Assembly (NCBI RefSeq): GCF_900186125.1
Contig: NZ_FYBQ01000004.1
Span: forward strand, 124,001-188,000
Direction: 5' to 3'
DNA: 64,000 nucleotides
Source of the DNA: Listeria goaensis
Lineage (GTDB): Bacteria > Bacillota > Bacilli > Lactobacillales > Listeriaceae
Below the pieces are notes generated by a model that did not search any database, had not been told where the DNA came from, and saw only the letters and a program-made list of their open reading frames with translations. Of the stretch, positions 52,385-61,002 are shown one piece after another. Position 1 is the stretch's first letter, and each line of letters begins with the position of its first letter. Made by a program: the position numbers and the translations under genes.

Positions 52385-53387
52385 CGTAATCAAATCCTTC
52401 CACAACTAATTTTCCAACCATATGTCCTTCTTCAATGATTTGGTGCGCTTTTCGAAGTGTTTTCGCATTTATTGGCGCAAGTACCTTGTTCAACGTGGAT
52501 TTCAATTGGCCTGTTTCTAAATAAATAGCGGCTTGCTCTAGAATTTCGTGTTGTCTAATCTGATCTTTTGTTTGATATTTCGACCGTGTAAACATGAACT
52601 CATAACTGAAAGTAGCGCTTTTATCTTTTAATACACTCATCTGAACTGGCTGCGTAAGTTCAACGATGGAACAAATTTTCCCTTGCGGCGCAATCGCCTG
52701 CTCCATGAAATTAAAATGTTGATAGGTGTCGTGTAAACATAAAATGTAATCCACCATTTGAAAACCCACTTTTTGGAGTTCTTCCAGCATATTTGCTCGG
52801 TGATTAATAACAAAGTCGGCGCCGTGAGCTTTCGTCCAAGCTATCGTTTCTTCTCGACTTGCGGTGGAAATCACAGTTAGCCCCGCTATTTTCGCTAGTT
52901 GCGTCGAAACAGAACCCACACCACCTGCACCATTTATGATTAAAATGGATTTTCCTGCTTCAACTTGCAAGCGGTCGAACAACGCTTCAAATGCGGTGAT
53001 GGTCGTAAGCGGCATTGCGGCCGCTTCTTGGTTCGTCAAATTTTTAGGTTTGTGTCCCGCTAATCGCTCATCAATTAGTGCGTATTCGCCGTTACTCCCC
53101 TGCCTAGTCACATCACCAGCAAAATAAACTTCTTCGCCAATTTGGAAAAGCGACACCCCGCCGCCAATTGCTTCCACAGTTCCGACTGCATCAAATCCTA
53201 AAATTTTCGGTTCTTTTTCAACTTGACTTTTTGGGGCGCGAAGTTTTGTATCCACAGGATTGACTGAAACGGCTGCAATTTTAACAAGCAAATCATGCTT
53301 TCGGGGAGCCGGCAAAGGCATTTCTACATCTATTAAACTTGCTTCATCAGAAATTGGTAAGTAGCGATATAGACCAACTGCTTTCAT
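52374..53387 (-). CDS. zinc-type alcohol dehydrogenase / quinone oxidoreductase
   Basis: This 337-residue MDR superfamily protein has the GroES-like N-terminal domain (PVDTKLRA, LGFDAVGTVEAIG) and the NADPH motif INGAGGVGSVSTQLAKIAG. The zinc ligands of classical ADHs are absent, so it is closer to ZTA1/quinone oxidoreductases. It heads the reductase-DHFR-nicotinamidase-DUF1648 gene run. It is divergent from the Crp/Fnr gene across a 358-nt region. Confidence 0.88.
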   Translation of the reverse strand: MKAVGLYRYLPISDEASLIDVEMPLPAPRKHDLLVKIAAVSVNPVDTKLRAPKSQVEKEPKILGFDAVGTVEAIGGGVSLFQIGEEVYFAGDVTRQGSNGEYALIDERLAGHKPKNLTNQEAAAMPLTTITAFEALFDRLQVEAGKSILIINGAGGVGSVSTQLAKIAGLTVISTASREETIAWTKAHGADFVINHRANMLEELQKVGFQMVDYILCLHDTYQHFNFMEQAIAPQGKICSIVELTQPVQMSVLKDKSATFSYEFMFTRSKYQTKDQIRQHEILEQAAIYLETGQLKSTLNKVLAPINAKTLRKAHQIIEEGHMVGKLVVEGFDYDDR

Positions 53388-53745
53388 TTTTATCCACCTC
53401 TTCTTGGTTACCTATTCCCCGATATTTCAAAAATAAAGCGTAATTCATTTAAAATTTTGATTACAAAAAAAGCGGTTAAATTTGGCAAATTGTTAATAAT
53501 TACACGAACTCCTCTCACGCTTACGGCGAAAACACATAGATGTAAACGCTATCCATTTTTCAAAACAATAATGTCTAAATTGTTCTTTTATATGTTCCTT
53601 TTTCTCCATAAAAATTAGAGAATGATGAGGTGGTTGTCAAAAAGTTGTCACATTTAGACAGTAGTAATAGGGTCTATTAACACAAAAATTTCTGTTCTTT
53701 TTTTGTATACTAATTAAGAATACAAAGGAGGCCTCTAATTCATTT
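53388..53745. promoter_or_regulatory. divergent region before the Crp/Fnr gene
   Basis: This 358-nt AT-rich spacer has no gene. A cre-like site (TGTAAACGCTATCC, one mismatch to consensus) lies at 53540-53553. A palindromic candidate Crp/Fnr-type site, TGTC-N7-GACA, lies at 53646-53660. A TATACT with no good -35 lies near 53706. No perfect PrfA box is present. Confidence 0.4.
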
Positions 53746-54423
53746 ATGGAGTATATAAGTTCGGATATCTCGATACAAAGCATGCTAGAAGAACTAAATA
53801 TTAATAAAGTTTGTGAAGCGCATGTCGTTAAATTTATGGCAAAAATGGGACAAACTATTTTTGACTCAAACAAGAGTCAAACTTCTGTTTTATTTGTCGT
53901 AAGCGGGTTGGCAAAAAAAATAAATACAGATTATCAAAGCGAATTTATTATTAATTTATTAAAAACTGGGAATGTAATTGGACTATATAACGGGTTAACC
54001 AATCAAGCTCACTCAGAAGAACGAGTTATTGCCATAACCGCATGCACTGTTATTAGCGTAGATAAAGAATACTTGCTTAACTACTTAGCCATCCGACCCG
54101 CTTTTATGGAACTACTAATTCGAGACATGTCAACTACTATTACAAAAACTCACAAACGTATGATGTATCTTTCCAATTTATCACGCGAAGATCGAGTTGC
54201 AGCTTCCGTGCTAGACTTATCCAGGGAAATCGGTATTAACGAAGGGGAACATACGATTTTACCAAAAGCAATTACAAAGAAAATATTGTCTGATTATTCG
54301 AGAGTTGAGTATCGGTATTTCCAAAAACTTTTTTCGAAAATGAAAACCGAAAATTTGATTGACAATAGAGGCCCTCGTATCAAAGTTAATCAACAACTTC
54401 TAGAATCGAACATTTCTTACTAA
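53746..54423 (+). CDS. Crp/Fnr family transcriptional regulator
   Basis: This 225-residue protein has a cNMP-binding-like beta roll (about residues 20-125), a long dimer helix (about 125-150) and a winged helix at the C-terminus (about 160-215, ILSDYSRVEYRYFQKLF as recognition region). It has no Fe-S cysteines for oxygen sensing. It resembles the PrfA/Crp relatives that Listeria has in many copies, but its ligand is unknown. An AGGAGG lies 14 nt before the ATG, which is rather far. The adhesin gene follows after about 100 nt, so it is a likely regulator of the adhesin and polysaccharide genes. Confidence 0.87.
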   Translation: MEYISSDISIQSMLEELNINKVCEAHVVKFMAKMGQTIFDSNKSQTSVLFVVSGLAKKINTDYQSEFIINLLKTGNVIGLYNGLTNQAHSEERVIAITACTVISVDKEYLLNYLAIRPAFMELLIRDMSTTITKTHKRMMYLSNLSREDRVAASVLDLSREIGINEGEHTILPKAITKKILSDYSRVEYRYFQKLFSKMKTENLIDNRGPRIKVNQQLLESNISY

Positions 54424-54452
54424 ATGATTCAGAATTATACATATTTTATACA

Positions 54453-54472
54453 AGGAGGTGCATCGTATGTAA
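54453..54472 (+). other. strong ribosome binding site with ATG-TAA start-stop
   Basis: AAGGAGGTG (54453-54461... by reading) is followed 6 nt on by ATG (54467-54469) and immediately by TAA (54470-54472). The true adhesin start, with its own AAAGGAG, is 60 nt downstream. This is a minimal start-stop ORF or a relic of a short leader peptide. Confidence 0.55.
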
Positions 54473-54529
54473 CTGTTGAAGAATATTTTTAACCCACAAA
54501 AATTAAGAGAATTGATAAAGGAGCATATT

Positions 54530-57500
54530 ATGAAAAAAGGAATTATTTTAAGCGTGGTAAGTATCTTATTTGTTGGCCAACTTGCCACAACCATTCTGCC
54601 TGTTAGTGCATCTGCAAATGAAGGCGAAGCGCAAACAAATTTAAACGCGGCAAACGGCATTACAGTAAACACATTTACGGAGCTAAAATCAGCGCTTCTC
54701 GATAATGAGATAACAGATATCACATTAGGTGCCGATATTACATTAAGTTCCACCTTATATCCTCGTGGTACAAACAAAACCATTCATGGTAATGGTTTCA
54801 CAATTAATGCCAACCTCAAACAAATTAAATTAGTTTCTTCTGGAGCAGTTGCCAAAATGGATAATATAAAAATTATCAATACAGACGTTTATGGCCTATT
54901 TTGGAGCGATGCTAACGATGTTAAAGTTACTTACAAAGATGTTGAACATACGGGGAGACAACTGGTTTACTTACCTTCTGGAGAATTAATTCTTGACGGG
55001 CAAGTATCTAGTATGTCAACTAGTGAAGAAGTTTACCAAGGTAATAAAATGACCGTTTTACCGGGTGCCACTGTTGATTTTGAATCAACTACCATAAACA
55101 GATCATTAGCACCCGTCACTCTAATGAAGACTGACAGTCAACTAATTGTTGGGGAAGGTGCCCATTTAAACATTAAATCAGCTGCGGCAAACATTTGGGG
55201 AACAACAAACACAAAACTTATAAATAATGGACATATGGATCTAACATCCGACCGATATCAAAATATTCACTTAAGTACTTATAGCACTATGCAGTTTAAT
55301 AACGGTAGTACTTTAAAAGCAAATTCTGGTGATACAGTTGAAGAAGCTCTAGAAGCAACAAGCGGTTCTATTTTCGTACAGTCTGGCGCAACTTTTGAAG
55401 TCACCTCAAAGGGTACTCAAGGAACGATTATTACTGGTGACCAATTGGTTTTTGAAGATGGTTCAAATTTCTCTATTACGAACAACAATGATAGGGGTGC
55501 TGTTTTTGGCACTTACTCACGTTCTAGCGATGTTACGCTTGAATCCCAAGAAGGAATCCAAGTTTGGAATCGCGGCGCATTGACTTCTGAACCTATTAAC
55601 TATGCTGGCCCATTAGTAGCCACCTTCAATTTGAACGGCTACTCATCAAGTGTATCACAATCTAAATTAGTTTCTAACAACATCAATTTCAAAGATGATT
55701 TCAAAACAAGCTCTACAGGAAAAATCACTGGTGGTAGTTTCGCGAAAGTTGAACTAATTGAAACGACGATTAATTCATTAACGGAGGAATCGACAACCGT
55801 TACTGGAACGGGCGAACCAAATTCGCTAATTGAAATCAAAGCAAATAACTCTGTACTTGGCTCTGGAACAATTGATAGTGAAGGCAACTATAGCGTCACA
55901 ATTCCTGCCCAAGAAGCTGATACAGAAGTAACGGCTCAGGCGACTTTTAATGCATTAACATCTAACGTGGCTTCTACTACAGTTCAGGCGATTACTCGGT
56001 CTGGAACAATTACTCCTAACGCTTTTACAATTGGGGATGAAGCTATAACTGGTGAGTTTACGGGGGATGTTACATCCGCACGCCTTTATGTGAATGACAC
56101 TTCAACGAATGGCGGTGACTTTAAGGCTGACGGGACATTTGAATTCCCTGTATCAACCGAATCGATTAAAGTTGGCGATACGGTCGAAATCGTAGCTTTA
56201 GACAAAAATGGTGAAGAATTGGATCGTAAAAACGTTGAGATTATTAGTAATTTGAGCGGTACGCTTAGCCCAGCTGCTTATTTAAATGGAAATTCAAACA
56301 TTACTGGGGAATTCACTGGTGATATCAACTATGCACAGCTTCTAGTAAATGATGTACACGTGAGCTTTGGCGGAACTTTTAGCGCTGATGGTACGTTTAG
56401 CTACTATGTTGCACCTGGGACAATTAAGCTTGGCGATACCGTAACACTTCGAGGCATTCACAGAAATGATTCTGGAGAGAGAGAAGTCCTTGATACGAAA
56501 CAAGTGGAAGTTATTCCGCAAGGTTCTCTTACAACTGAACCATACTCGCTTGGCACATCAAATATTGGCGGTTCATTCACTGGTGATATTAATTTTGCTC
56601 GACTTTTAGTAAATGGCATACCTGTTAGTTGGGGCGGAACTTTCAACACAGATGGAACTTTCAGCTTCTATGTTAACCCTACGCAAATTAAACTTGGTGA
56701 CGTTATTACCATCGAAGGGTTCTACCGCACAGCTTCTGGGGAAACTGAAATCCTCGATACAAAACAAGTGGAAATTGCAGCGCTAGAAGGTACCCTTACT
56801 CCTGATGAATACTCACTTGGAACGTCAAATATTACAGGTGAATTTACTGGGGACATTAATTTTGCACAGCTTCTTGTAAACGGTGAATCTGTTGGTTGGG
56901 GTGGAACTTTTAATGCTGACGGAACTTTTAACTTCTATGTTAAATCTAACCGTATTACTTCTGAGGATACCGTAACACTTCGAGGATTTTACCGTGATTC
57001 TGCGGGAAATACGGAACTAATTGATACAAAACAGGTGGAGATTGCAGCGATAGCCGGTACTCTTTTGCCAGACGCATATACAATTGGCGCTTCGAACATT
57101 ACAGGGCAATTTACTGGCGATATTAATTTTGCACGCCTACTTATAAATGGCGAGTCTATTGCATGGGGCGGAACTTTTAACGAAAATGGAACTTTCAACT
57201 TCTATGTTAACCCTACGCAAATTAAACTTGGTGATATCGTCACAATGGAAGGATACAATCGTACGACTACTGGTGCGACTGAAATTCTTGATACAAAACA
57301 AGTGGAAATTGTGACTTTAGAAGGCACTCTTTCCCCTGATGTATATGAAATTGGTACTACAAATATTACGGGGCAGTTTACTGGGGATATTAATTTTGCA
57401 CAGCTGCTCATAAACGGTGAATCTATCGCTTGGGGTGGAACTTTTAACGAAGATGGAACTTTCAGCTTCTATGTTAATCCTACGCAAATTAAGCTTGGCG

Positions 57501-58126
57501 ACATCGTCATAATCGAAGGATTCAATCGTGCAACTTCTGGAGATACTGAGATTCTTGCAACAGAACAAATTGAGATTTCAGCTTTAGAAGGTACTCTTTT
57601 ACCGGACATCTATGCACTTGGTACTTCGAATATCACGGGGCAGTTTACTGGGGATATTAATTTTGCACAGCTGCTCATAAACGGTGAGTCTGTAGCTTGG
57701 GGTGGCGTTTTTAACCCAGATGGAACTTTCGCCTTCTACGTTAATCCTACTCAAATTACACTTGGGGACGTTGTTACAATCAAAGGATTCAATCTGGCAG
57801 TTTCTGGGGAGACTGAACTCCTTGATACGAAACAAGTAGAAATCGCGACTTTAGAAGGTACCATTACTCCCTCTGACTATACACTAGGATCTTCAGAAAT
57901 TACCGGGGAATATACGGGGGATATTAATTTCGCACGATTAGTTGTAAATGGAACGCCAACAAATCGCTGGGGCGGCGTTTTTAATCCAGATGGAACTTTT
58001 AGCTTCTTCATCTCACCAAACTATATTAAATCAGGCGATGAAGTTGAGATTCAAGCGATGTATCGCACAACTACACGTGAAACCAAAATTTTAGACACAG
58101 AAGTAGTGACGCTTGTTAATCCGTAA
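54530..58126 (+). CDS. large secreted adhesin, pectate-lyase-like and Ig-like repeats
   Basis: This 1198-residue protein has a signal peptide (cleavage after residue 29, SASA). An N-terminal beta-helix-like domain (about residues 45-410) starts NTFTELKSALLDNEITDITLG, the pattern of Listeria pectate-lyase-like adhesive domains. One Big_6-like domain (about residues 408-490, GTGEPNSLIEIKANN) follows. Then come eight Ig-like repeats up to the end (GEFTGDINFAQLLVNGE type). No LPXTG, GW, LysM or other wall anchor is seen; the protein ends DTEVVTLVNP. It may be released or held by interactions. ATG at 54530 follows AAAGGAG; a longer TTG frame from 54476 is less likely. Confidence 0.88.
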   Translation: MKKGIILSVVSILFVGQLATTILPVSASANEGEAQTNLNAANGITVNTFTELKSALLDNEITDITLGADITLSSTLYPRGTNKTIHGNGFTINANLKQIKLVSSGAVAKMDNIKIINTDVYGLFWSDANDVKVTYKDVEHTGRQLVYLPSGELILDGQVSSMSTSEEVYQGNKMTVLPGATVDFESTTINRSLAPVTLMKTDSQLIVGEGAHLNIKSAAANIWGTTNTKLINNGHMDLTSDRYQNIHLSTYSTMQFNNGSTLKANSGDTVEEALEATSGSIFVQSGATFEVTSKGTQGTIITGDQLVFEDGSNFSITNNNDRGAVFGTYSRSSDVTLESQEGIQVWNRGALTSEPINYAGPLVATFNLNGYSSSVSQSKLVSNNINFKDDFKTSSTGKITGGSFAKVELIETTINSLTEESTTVTGTGEPNSLIEIKANNSVLGSGTIDSEGNYSVTIPAQEADTEVTAQATFNALTSNVASTTVQAITRSGTITPNAFTIGDEAITGEFTGDVTSARLYVNDTSTNGGDFKADGTFEFPVSTESIKVGDTVEIVALDKNGEELDRKNVEIISNLSGTLSPAAYLNGNSNITGEFTGDINYAQLLVNDVHVSFGGTFSADGTFSYYVAPGTIKLGDTVTLRGIHRNDSGEREVLDTKQVEVIPQGSLTTEPYSLGTSNIGGSFTGDINFARLLVNGIPVSWGGTFNTDGTFSFYVNPTQIKLGDVITIEGFYRTASGETEILDTKQVEIAALEGTLTPDEYSLGTSNITGEFTGDINFAQLLVNGESVGWGGTFNADGTFNFYVKSNRITSEDTVTLRGFYRDSAGNTELIDTKQVEIAAIAGTLLPDAYTIGASNITGQFTGDINFARLLINGESIAWGGTFNENGTFNFYVNPTQIKLGDIVTMEGYNRTTTGATEILDTKQVEIVTLEGTLSPDVYEIGTTNITGQFTGDINFAQLLINGESIAWGGTFNEDGTFSFYVNPTQIKLGDIVIIEGFNRATSGDTEILATEQIEISALEGTLLPDIYALGTSNITGQFTGDINFAQLLINGESVAWGGVFNPDGTFAFYVNPTQITLGDVVTIKGFNLAVSGETELLDTKQVEIATLEGTITPSDYTLGSSEITGEYTGDINFARLVVNGTPTNRWGGVFNPDGTFSFFISPNYIKSGDEVEIQAMYRTTTRETKILDTEVVTLVNP
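56003..58123 (+). repeat. eight tandem Ig-like coding repeats
   Basis: Repeat starts at 56003, 56258, 56522, 56789, 57056, 57323, 57590 and 57857. The last six have an exact 267-nt period (89 residues); the first two are 255 and 264 nt. Repeats 5 to 7 are the most alike. The core is SNITGxFTGDINFAxLLxNG, then WGGTFNxDGTF and FYVNPTQIKLGD. Confidence 0.95.
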
Positions 58127-58136
58127 GTAAGTGATT

Positions 58137-58162
58137 GGTTCGCTAGTTGCGGCTAGCGAACC
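58137..58162 (+). terminator. hairpin between the adhesin and lipoprotein genes
   Basis: Perfect 10-bp stem GGTTCGCTAG / CTAGCGAACC with a 6-nt loop, followed by GTTTATT. Only 30 nt remain before the lipoprotein ATG and they hold no promoter, so partial read-through is expected. Confidence 0.8.
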
Positions 58163-58192
58163 GTTTATTAAAACAAATGAGGTGCAACTTTT

Positions 58193-58657
58193 ATGAAAAA
58201 AGCTTTAATTAGCATTGGCCTAAGTAGTGTATTACTACTAACGGCGTGTTCAAGTGACGGGAATCAAGAATATAAAGCAGAGAAAACTGAACAAAAGGCA
58301 AAAGCTGAAACAAAGGATACGGTTGTAGACGGGCTTAAAATTGTAATCAAAAATCAGGAAGTAAATGAAAAAGTGACGGAGAAAGAAACGCAGAAATTAT
58401 ATACTTTTACAATTTCTGGTGAGAATATGGCGTCTACCAATAAAGGACTGGGTGCGGTGGATTTTGTTTTAAAAACGAAAGATGGTAAGGAATTCGAGGT
58501 CGATCCTTCGATGGCGATGTTCGGCGATGAAATTAAGCCAGGCAAAACACTTGAAGGCAAAGCTTCTTTTGCAATTCCGGAAAATCAAACGGCGATGAAA
58601 CTTATTTATAAACCACTAGATAAAGAATTGGCTGAGTGGGATGTGGAGGAATCATGA
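58193..58657 (+). CDS. lipoprotein of the DUF4352/DUF5067 type
   Basis: This 154-residue lipoprotein has a lipobox LTAC with Cys19. A charged linker (KAEKTEQKAKAETK) leads to an Ig-like domain with the pattern FVLKTKDGKEFEVDP and GKTLEGKASFAIPENQ. This is typical of DUF4352/5067 telokin-like lipoproteins of unknown function. Its TGA overlaps the dehydrogenase ATG by 4 nt, tying it to the polysaccharide operon. Confidence 0.82.
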   Translation: MKKALISIGLSSVLLLTACSSDGNQEYKAEKTEQKAKAETKDTVVDGLKIVIKNQEVNEKVTEKETQKLYTFTISGENMASTNKGLGAVDFVLKTKDGKEFEVDPSMAMFGDEIKPGKTLEGKASFAIPENQTAMKLIYKPLDKELAEWDVEES

Positions 58658-59931
58658 AAATTGTCATAATTGGACTGGGCTATATTGGACTTCCGACTGC
58701 GCTTATGTTCGCGAAACACGGGGCGGATGTCGTTGGGGTGGATGTTTCTAGGCGGGTGGTAGACTTTTTAAACGCTGGGCAGGTGCCCATTGAAGAGTAT
58801 GGTTTAGCGGAATATTTGACGGACGCGCTGGCGAAGCAGAAATTTAAAGCGAGTTTAACAGCTGAAACCGGTGACGTGTTTATTATTGCCGTTCCGACGC
58901 CGAATGTGGAAGATGAATTCGGGAGTTGCGACCTAACGTACGTCAAACAGGCGATGGAGTCGATTCTGCCACATTTGAAATCGGGCAATACGATTATCGT
59001 TGAATCTACCATCTCACCGCGCGTAACGGAGGACATTATCCAACCTTTAATCCAAAAAGAAGGGTTTGTTACTGGCGAAGATATTTTTCTGGCGCATTGT
59101 CCGGAGCGTGTTCTTCCGGGGAAAATCTTGCACGAACTTGTTTACAATAACCGCATTATTGGTGGGGTCACAGAGAAGTGCACCGAAAAGGTTAAAGAAA
59201 TATACGGCCTTTTTGTGCAAGGCAAATTGCTGAGCGCGACTGCGAGTGTCGCAGAATTGTCTAAGCTGATGGAAAACACATATCGCGACACCAATATTGC
59301 GCTCGCCAATGAACTTGTCCAAATCGGCGACGAACTCGGCATTGATGCGCTAAGCGTAATCGAGCTGGCCAATCAACACCCAAGGGTAGATATTCACCAA
59401 CCGGGTCCTGGCGTAGGCGGCCACTGCCTAGCCGTTGATCCACATTTCATCATTGCAGAGGCCCCGAACGAAGCACGGCTTATCCGCCAAGCAAGGCAAA
59501 TCAATCGCAATATGCCTAATTTTATTTTCCAAAAAACACTCACAATTATGGAGGAAAATAATGGAAAAACGATAACCGTATTAGGCTTAGCCTACAAAGG
59601 AAATATAGACGACACGCGTGAAAGCCCCGCCCTCCAAATTGTAAACCAGCTACAAACCTTAACGGCGTATGACATTCGTACATTTGACCCTTATGTAGCA
59701 AGTTCAGATACATATAGCCTTGAATCGGCTCTTTTAGGGAGCGACTTAGCGCTCGTTTTAACTGACCATGATGCATTTAAGGCGATGCCTGATAACATCA
59801 TTCATGGTATGAGAACCCCCATTTTATTCGATACAAAGAATTGTATTTCTAGAAAAAATGCTTTTGAACAGCACTTTACACTCGGCCATCTTCCGACTGA
59901 CAAAAAAAGAAGCAAAAGCTTTATAAACTAG
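58654..59931 (+). CDS. wecC: UDP-N-acetyl-D-mannosamine dehydrogenase
   Basis: This 425-residue UDP-sugar dehydrogenase oxidises the C6 hydroxyl, most likely turning UDP-ManNAc into UDP-ManNAcA. The NAD motif is G7-G9-G12 (IGLGYIGLP), the catalytic Cys is in GVGGHCLAVDP, and the central helix reads LSKLMENTYRDTNIALANEL. That last segment and AVDPHFI favour the WecC type over UDP-glucose dehydrogenase. The ATG at 58654 follows GGAGG. The upstream part of the open frame (58636 on) lies in the lipoprotein gene. UDP-GlcNAc dehydrogenase is the main alternative. Confidence 0.88.
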   Translation: MKIVIIGLGYIGLPTALMFAKHGADVVGVDVSRRVVDFLNAGQVPIEEYGLAEYLTDALAKQKFKASLTAETGDVFIIAVPTPNVEDEFGSCDLTYVKQAMESILPHLKSGNTIIVESTISPRVTEDIIQPLIQKEGFVTGEDIFLAHCPERVLPGKILHELVYNNRIIGGVTEKCTEKVKEIYGLFVQGKLLSATASVAELSKLMENTYRDTNIALANELVQIGDELGIDALSVIELANQHPRVDIHQPGPGVGGHCLAVDPHFIIAEAPNEARLIRQARQINRNMPNFIFQKTLTIMEENNGKTITVLGLAYKGNIDDTRESPALQIVNQLQTLTAYDIRTFDPYVASSDTYSLESALLGSDLALVLTDHDAFKAMPDNIIHGMRTPILFDTKNCISRKNAFEQHFTLGHLPTDKKRSKSFIN

Positions 59932-59940
59932 GAGAATATT

Positions 59941-60660
59941 ATGAACGAACAAATTGATTTAAAACAAATTATGCTCGCTATTCGCAAAAATGGTTGGTGG
60001 ATTGTTGGAATTGTCACAATGACAGTTCTTTGTATGTTCATCTATCTCCAGTACATCGCCACTCCTATTTATCAAAAGAGCACACAAATTTTAGTTAATC
60101 AGTCTGAAAGCTCGCCAAATGATAGTTTAGATTCACAAACTGTGCAGGCGGACTTGCAACTGGTAGACACGTACAGCTCAATTATTTTAAGTCCGCGGAT
60201 TTTAAATGGCGTTGAGCAAGACTTGGGAAATCTTTATGACACAGAGGAACTAGCAGAAATGATTCAGGTAACAAACGCGACTAATTCACAGGTCATTGAT
60301 ATAAGTGTTAAAAATCCAGATCCAAAACTAGCCGCTCAAATTGCTAATTCCACTGCTAAGGTATTCACTAAAGAAATGCCGAGTATCATGAAAGTCGATA
60401 ATGTGACTACTTTATCAGAAGCCCAGTTTTTAGGCAACGAGCCGCCGATTGCGCCTCAAAAAACTTTGTTGCTTATACTCGCCGTATTTATGGGACTTTT
60501 TTTCGCATTTTGTTTTATTTTCATCAGATTATTGTTTAAGCGTACGTTTACCTCGGCAGATGAAATTGAAGAGATTTTACAGCTAAATGTGCTGGGTGAA
60601 GTGAGTACATTTCATGCTTTTGAACGGGCCAAAAAAAGACTACAAAAAGGAGCCAGATAA
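59941..60660 (+). CDS. Wzz-type polysaccharide co-polymerase (CapA/YveK-like)
   Basis: This 239-residue protein has two membrane helices (about residues 18-38 and 174-196) around an extracellular region with YQKSTQILVNQ, as in Wzz domains. The C-terminal cytoplasmic tail (LFKRTFTSADEIEEIL) is the part that activates BY-kinases in Gram-positives. It controls chain length with the kinase encoded at 60.999 kb. A GGAG lies before the ATG. Its last 62 residues are duplicated in the next gene. Confidence 0.9.
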   Translation: MNEQIDLKQIMLAIRKNGWWIVGIVTMTVLCMFIYLQYIATPIYQKSTQILVNQSESSPNDSLDSQTVQADLQLVDTYSSIILSPRILNGVEQDLGNLYDTEELAEMIQVTNATNSQVIDISVKNPDPKLAAQIANSTAKVFTKEMPSIMKVDNVTTLSEAQFLGNEPPIAPQKTLLLILAVFMGLFFAFCFIFIRLLFKRTFTSADEIEEILQLNVLGEVSTFHAFERAKKRLQKGAR

Positions 60661-61002
60661 ATGCGTTTATTCAGAAAAAAATGTTCCAGTACTGAAGATA
60701 ATAAAAATAAGCGAGTCACTTTCATTACTTCTCCGGAATTAGACACTGAACAATTCGATATGGAATCGAGTTCGCAGACTTTTGAGCATGCCTTGCCACA
60801 ACAAAATTGGCTACTTAAAATTGCTGGTTTTACAGGAATTTACTTCGACTTTAGTTTTATTTTCATCAAATTATTATTCAGGCGTACGTTTACTTCAACA
60901 AATGAAATCGAGAAATTTTTACACGTACATGTGCTCGGTGTAGTGAAATTAATTCAAATAAGTGATGAAATCCCAATGAAACTACGAAAAGGAGCAAGGT
61001 GA
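60661..61002 (+). pseudogene. chimeric Wzz/BY-kinase remnant
   Basis: This 113-residue frame is a fusion. Residues 18-36 (VTFITSPELDTEQFDMES) align with the kinase Walker A region VILITSPESGTGKSTVAS, but the Gly-Lys-Ser/Thr residues are lost. Residues 52-113 align with the C-terminal helix and tail of the Wzz protein just before (FIFIKLLFRRTFTSTNEIEKFL against FIFIRLLFKRTFTSADEIEEIL, both ending in KGAR). It is still an open frame, placed directly after the first stop and overlapping the kinase start by 4 nt. It could be translated as a single-helix membrane peptide, but it cannot bind ATP. Confidence 0.72.

Noticed and set aside
53388-53745. PrfA box before the Crp/Fnr gene
   Set aside because: No TTAACA-NN-TGTTAA-like site was found; only partial half sites such as TTAACA occur.
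54476-54529. Adhesin start at the TTG at 54476
   Set aside because: The extra 18 residues precede a complete signal peptide, and AAAGGAG lies correctly before the ATG at 54530.
56003-58123. Repeat array considered as CRISPR or minisatellite
   Set aside because: The 267-nt units are in frame and code for Ig-like domains; there are no short repeats with spacers.
54530-58126. LPXTG wall anchor in the adhesin
   Set aside because: The C-terminus has no LPXTG, no hydrophobic helix and no basic tail.
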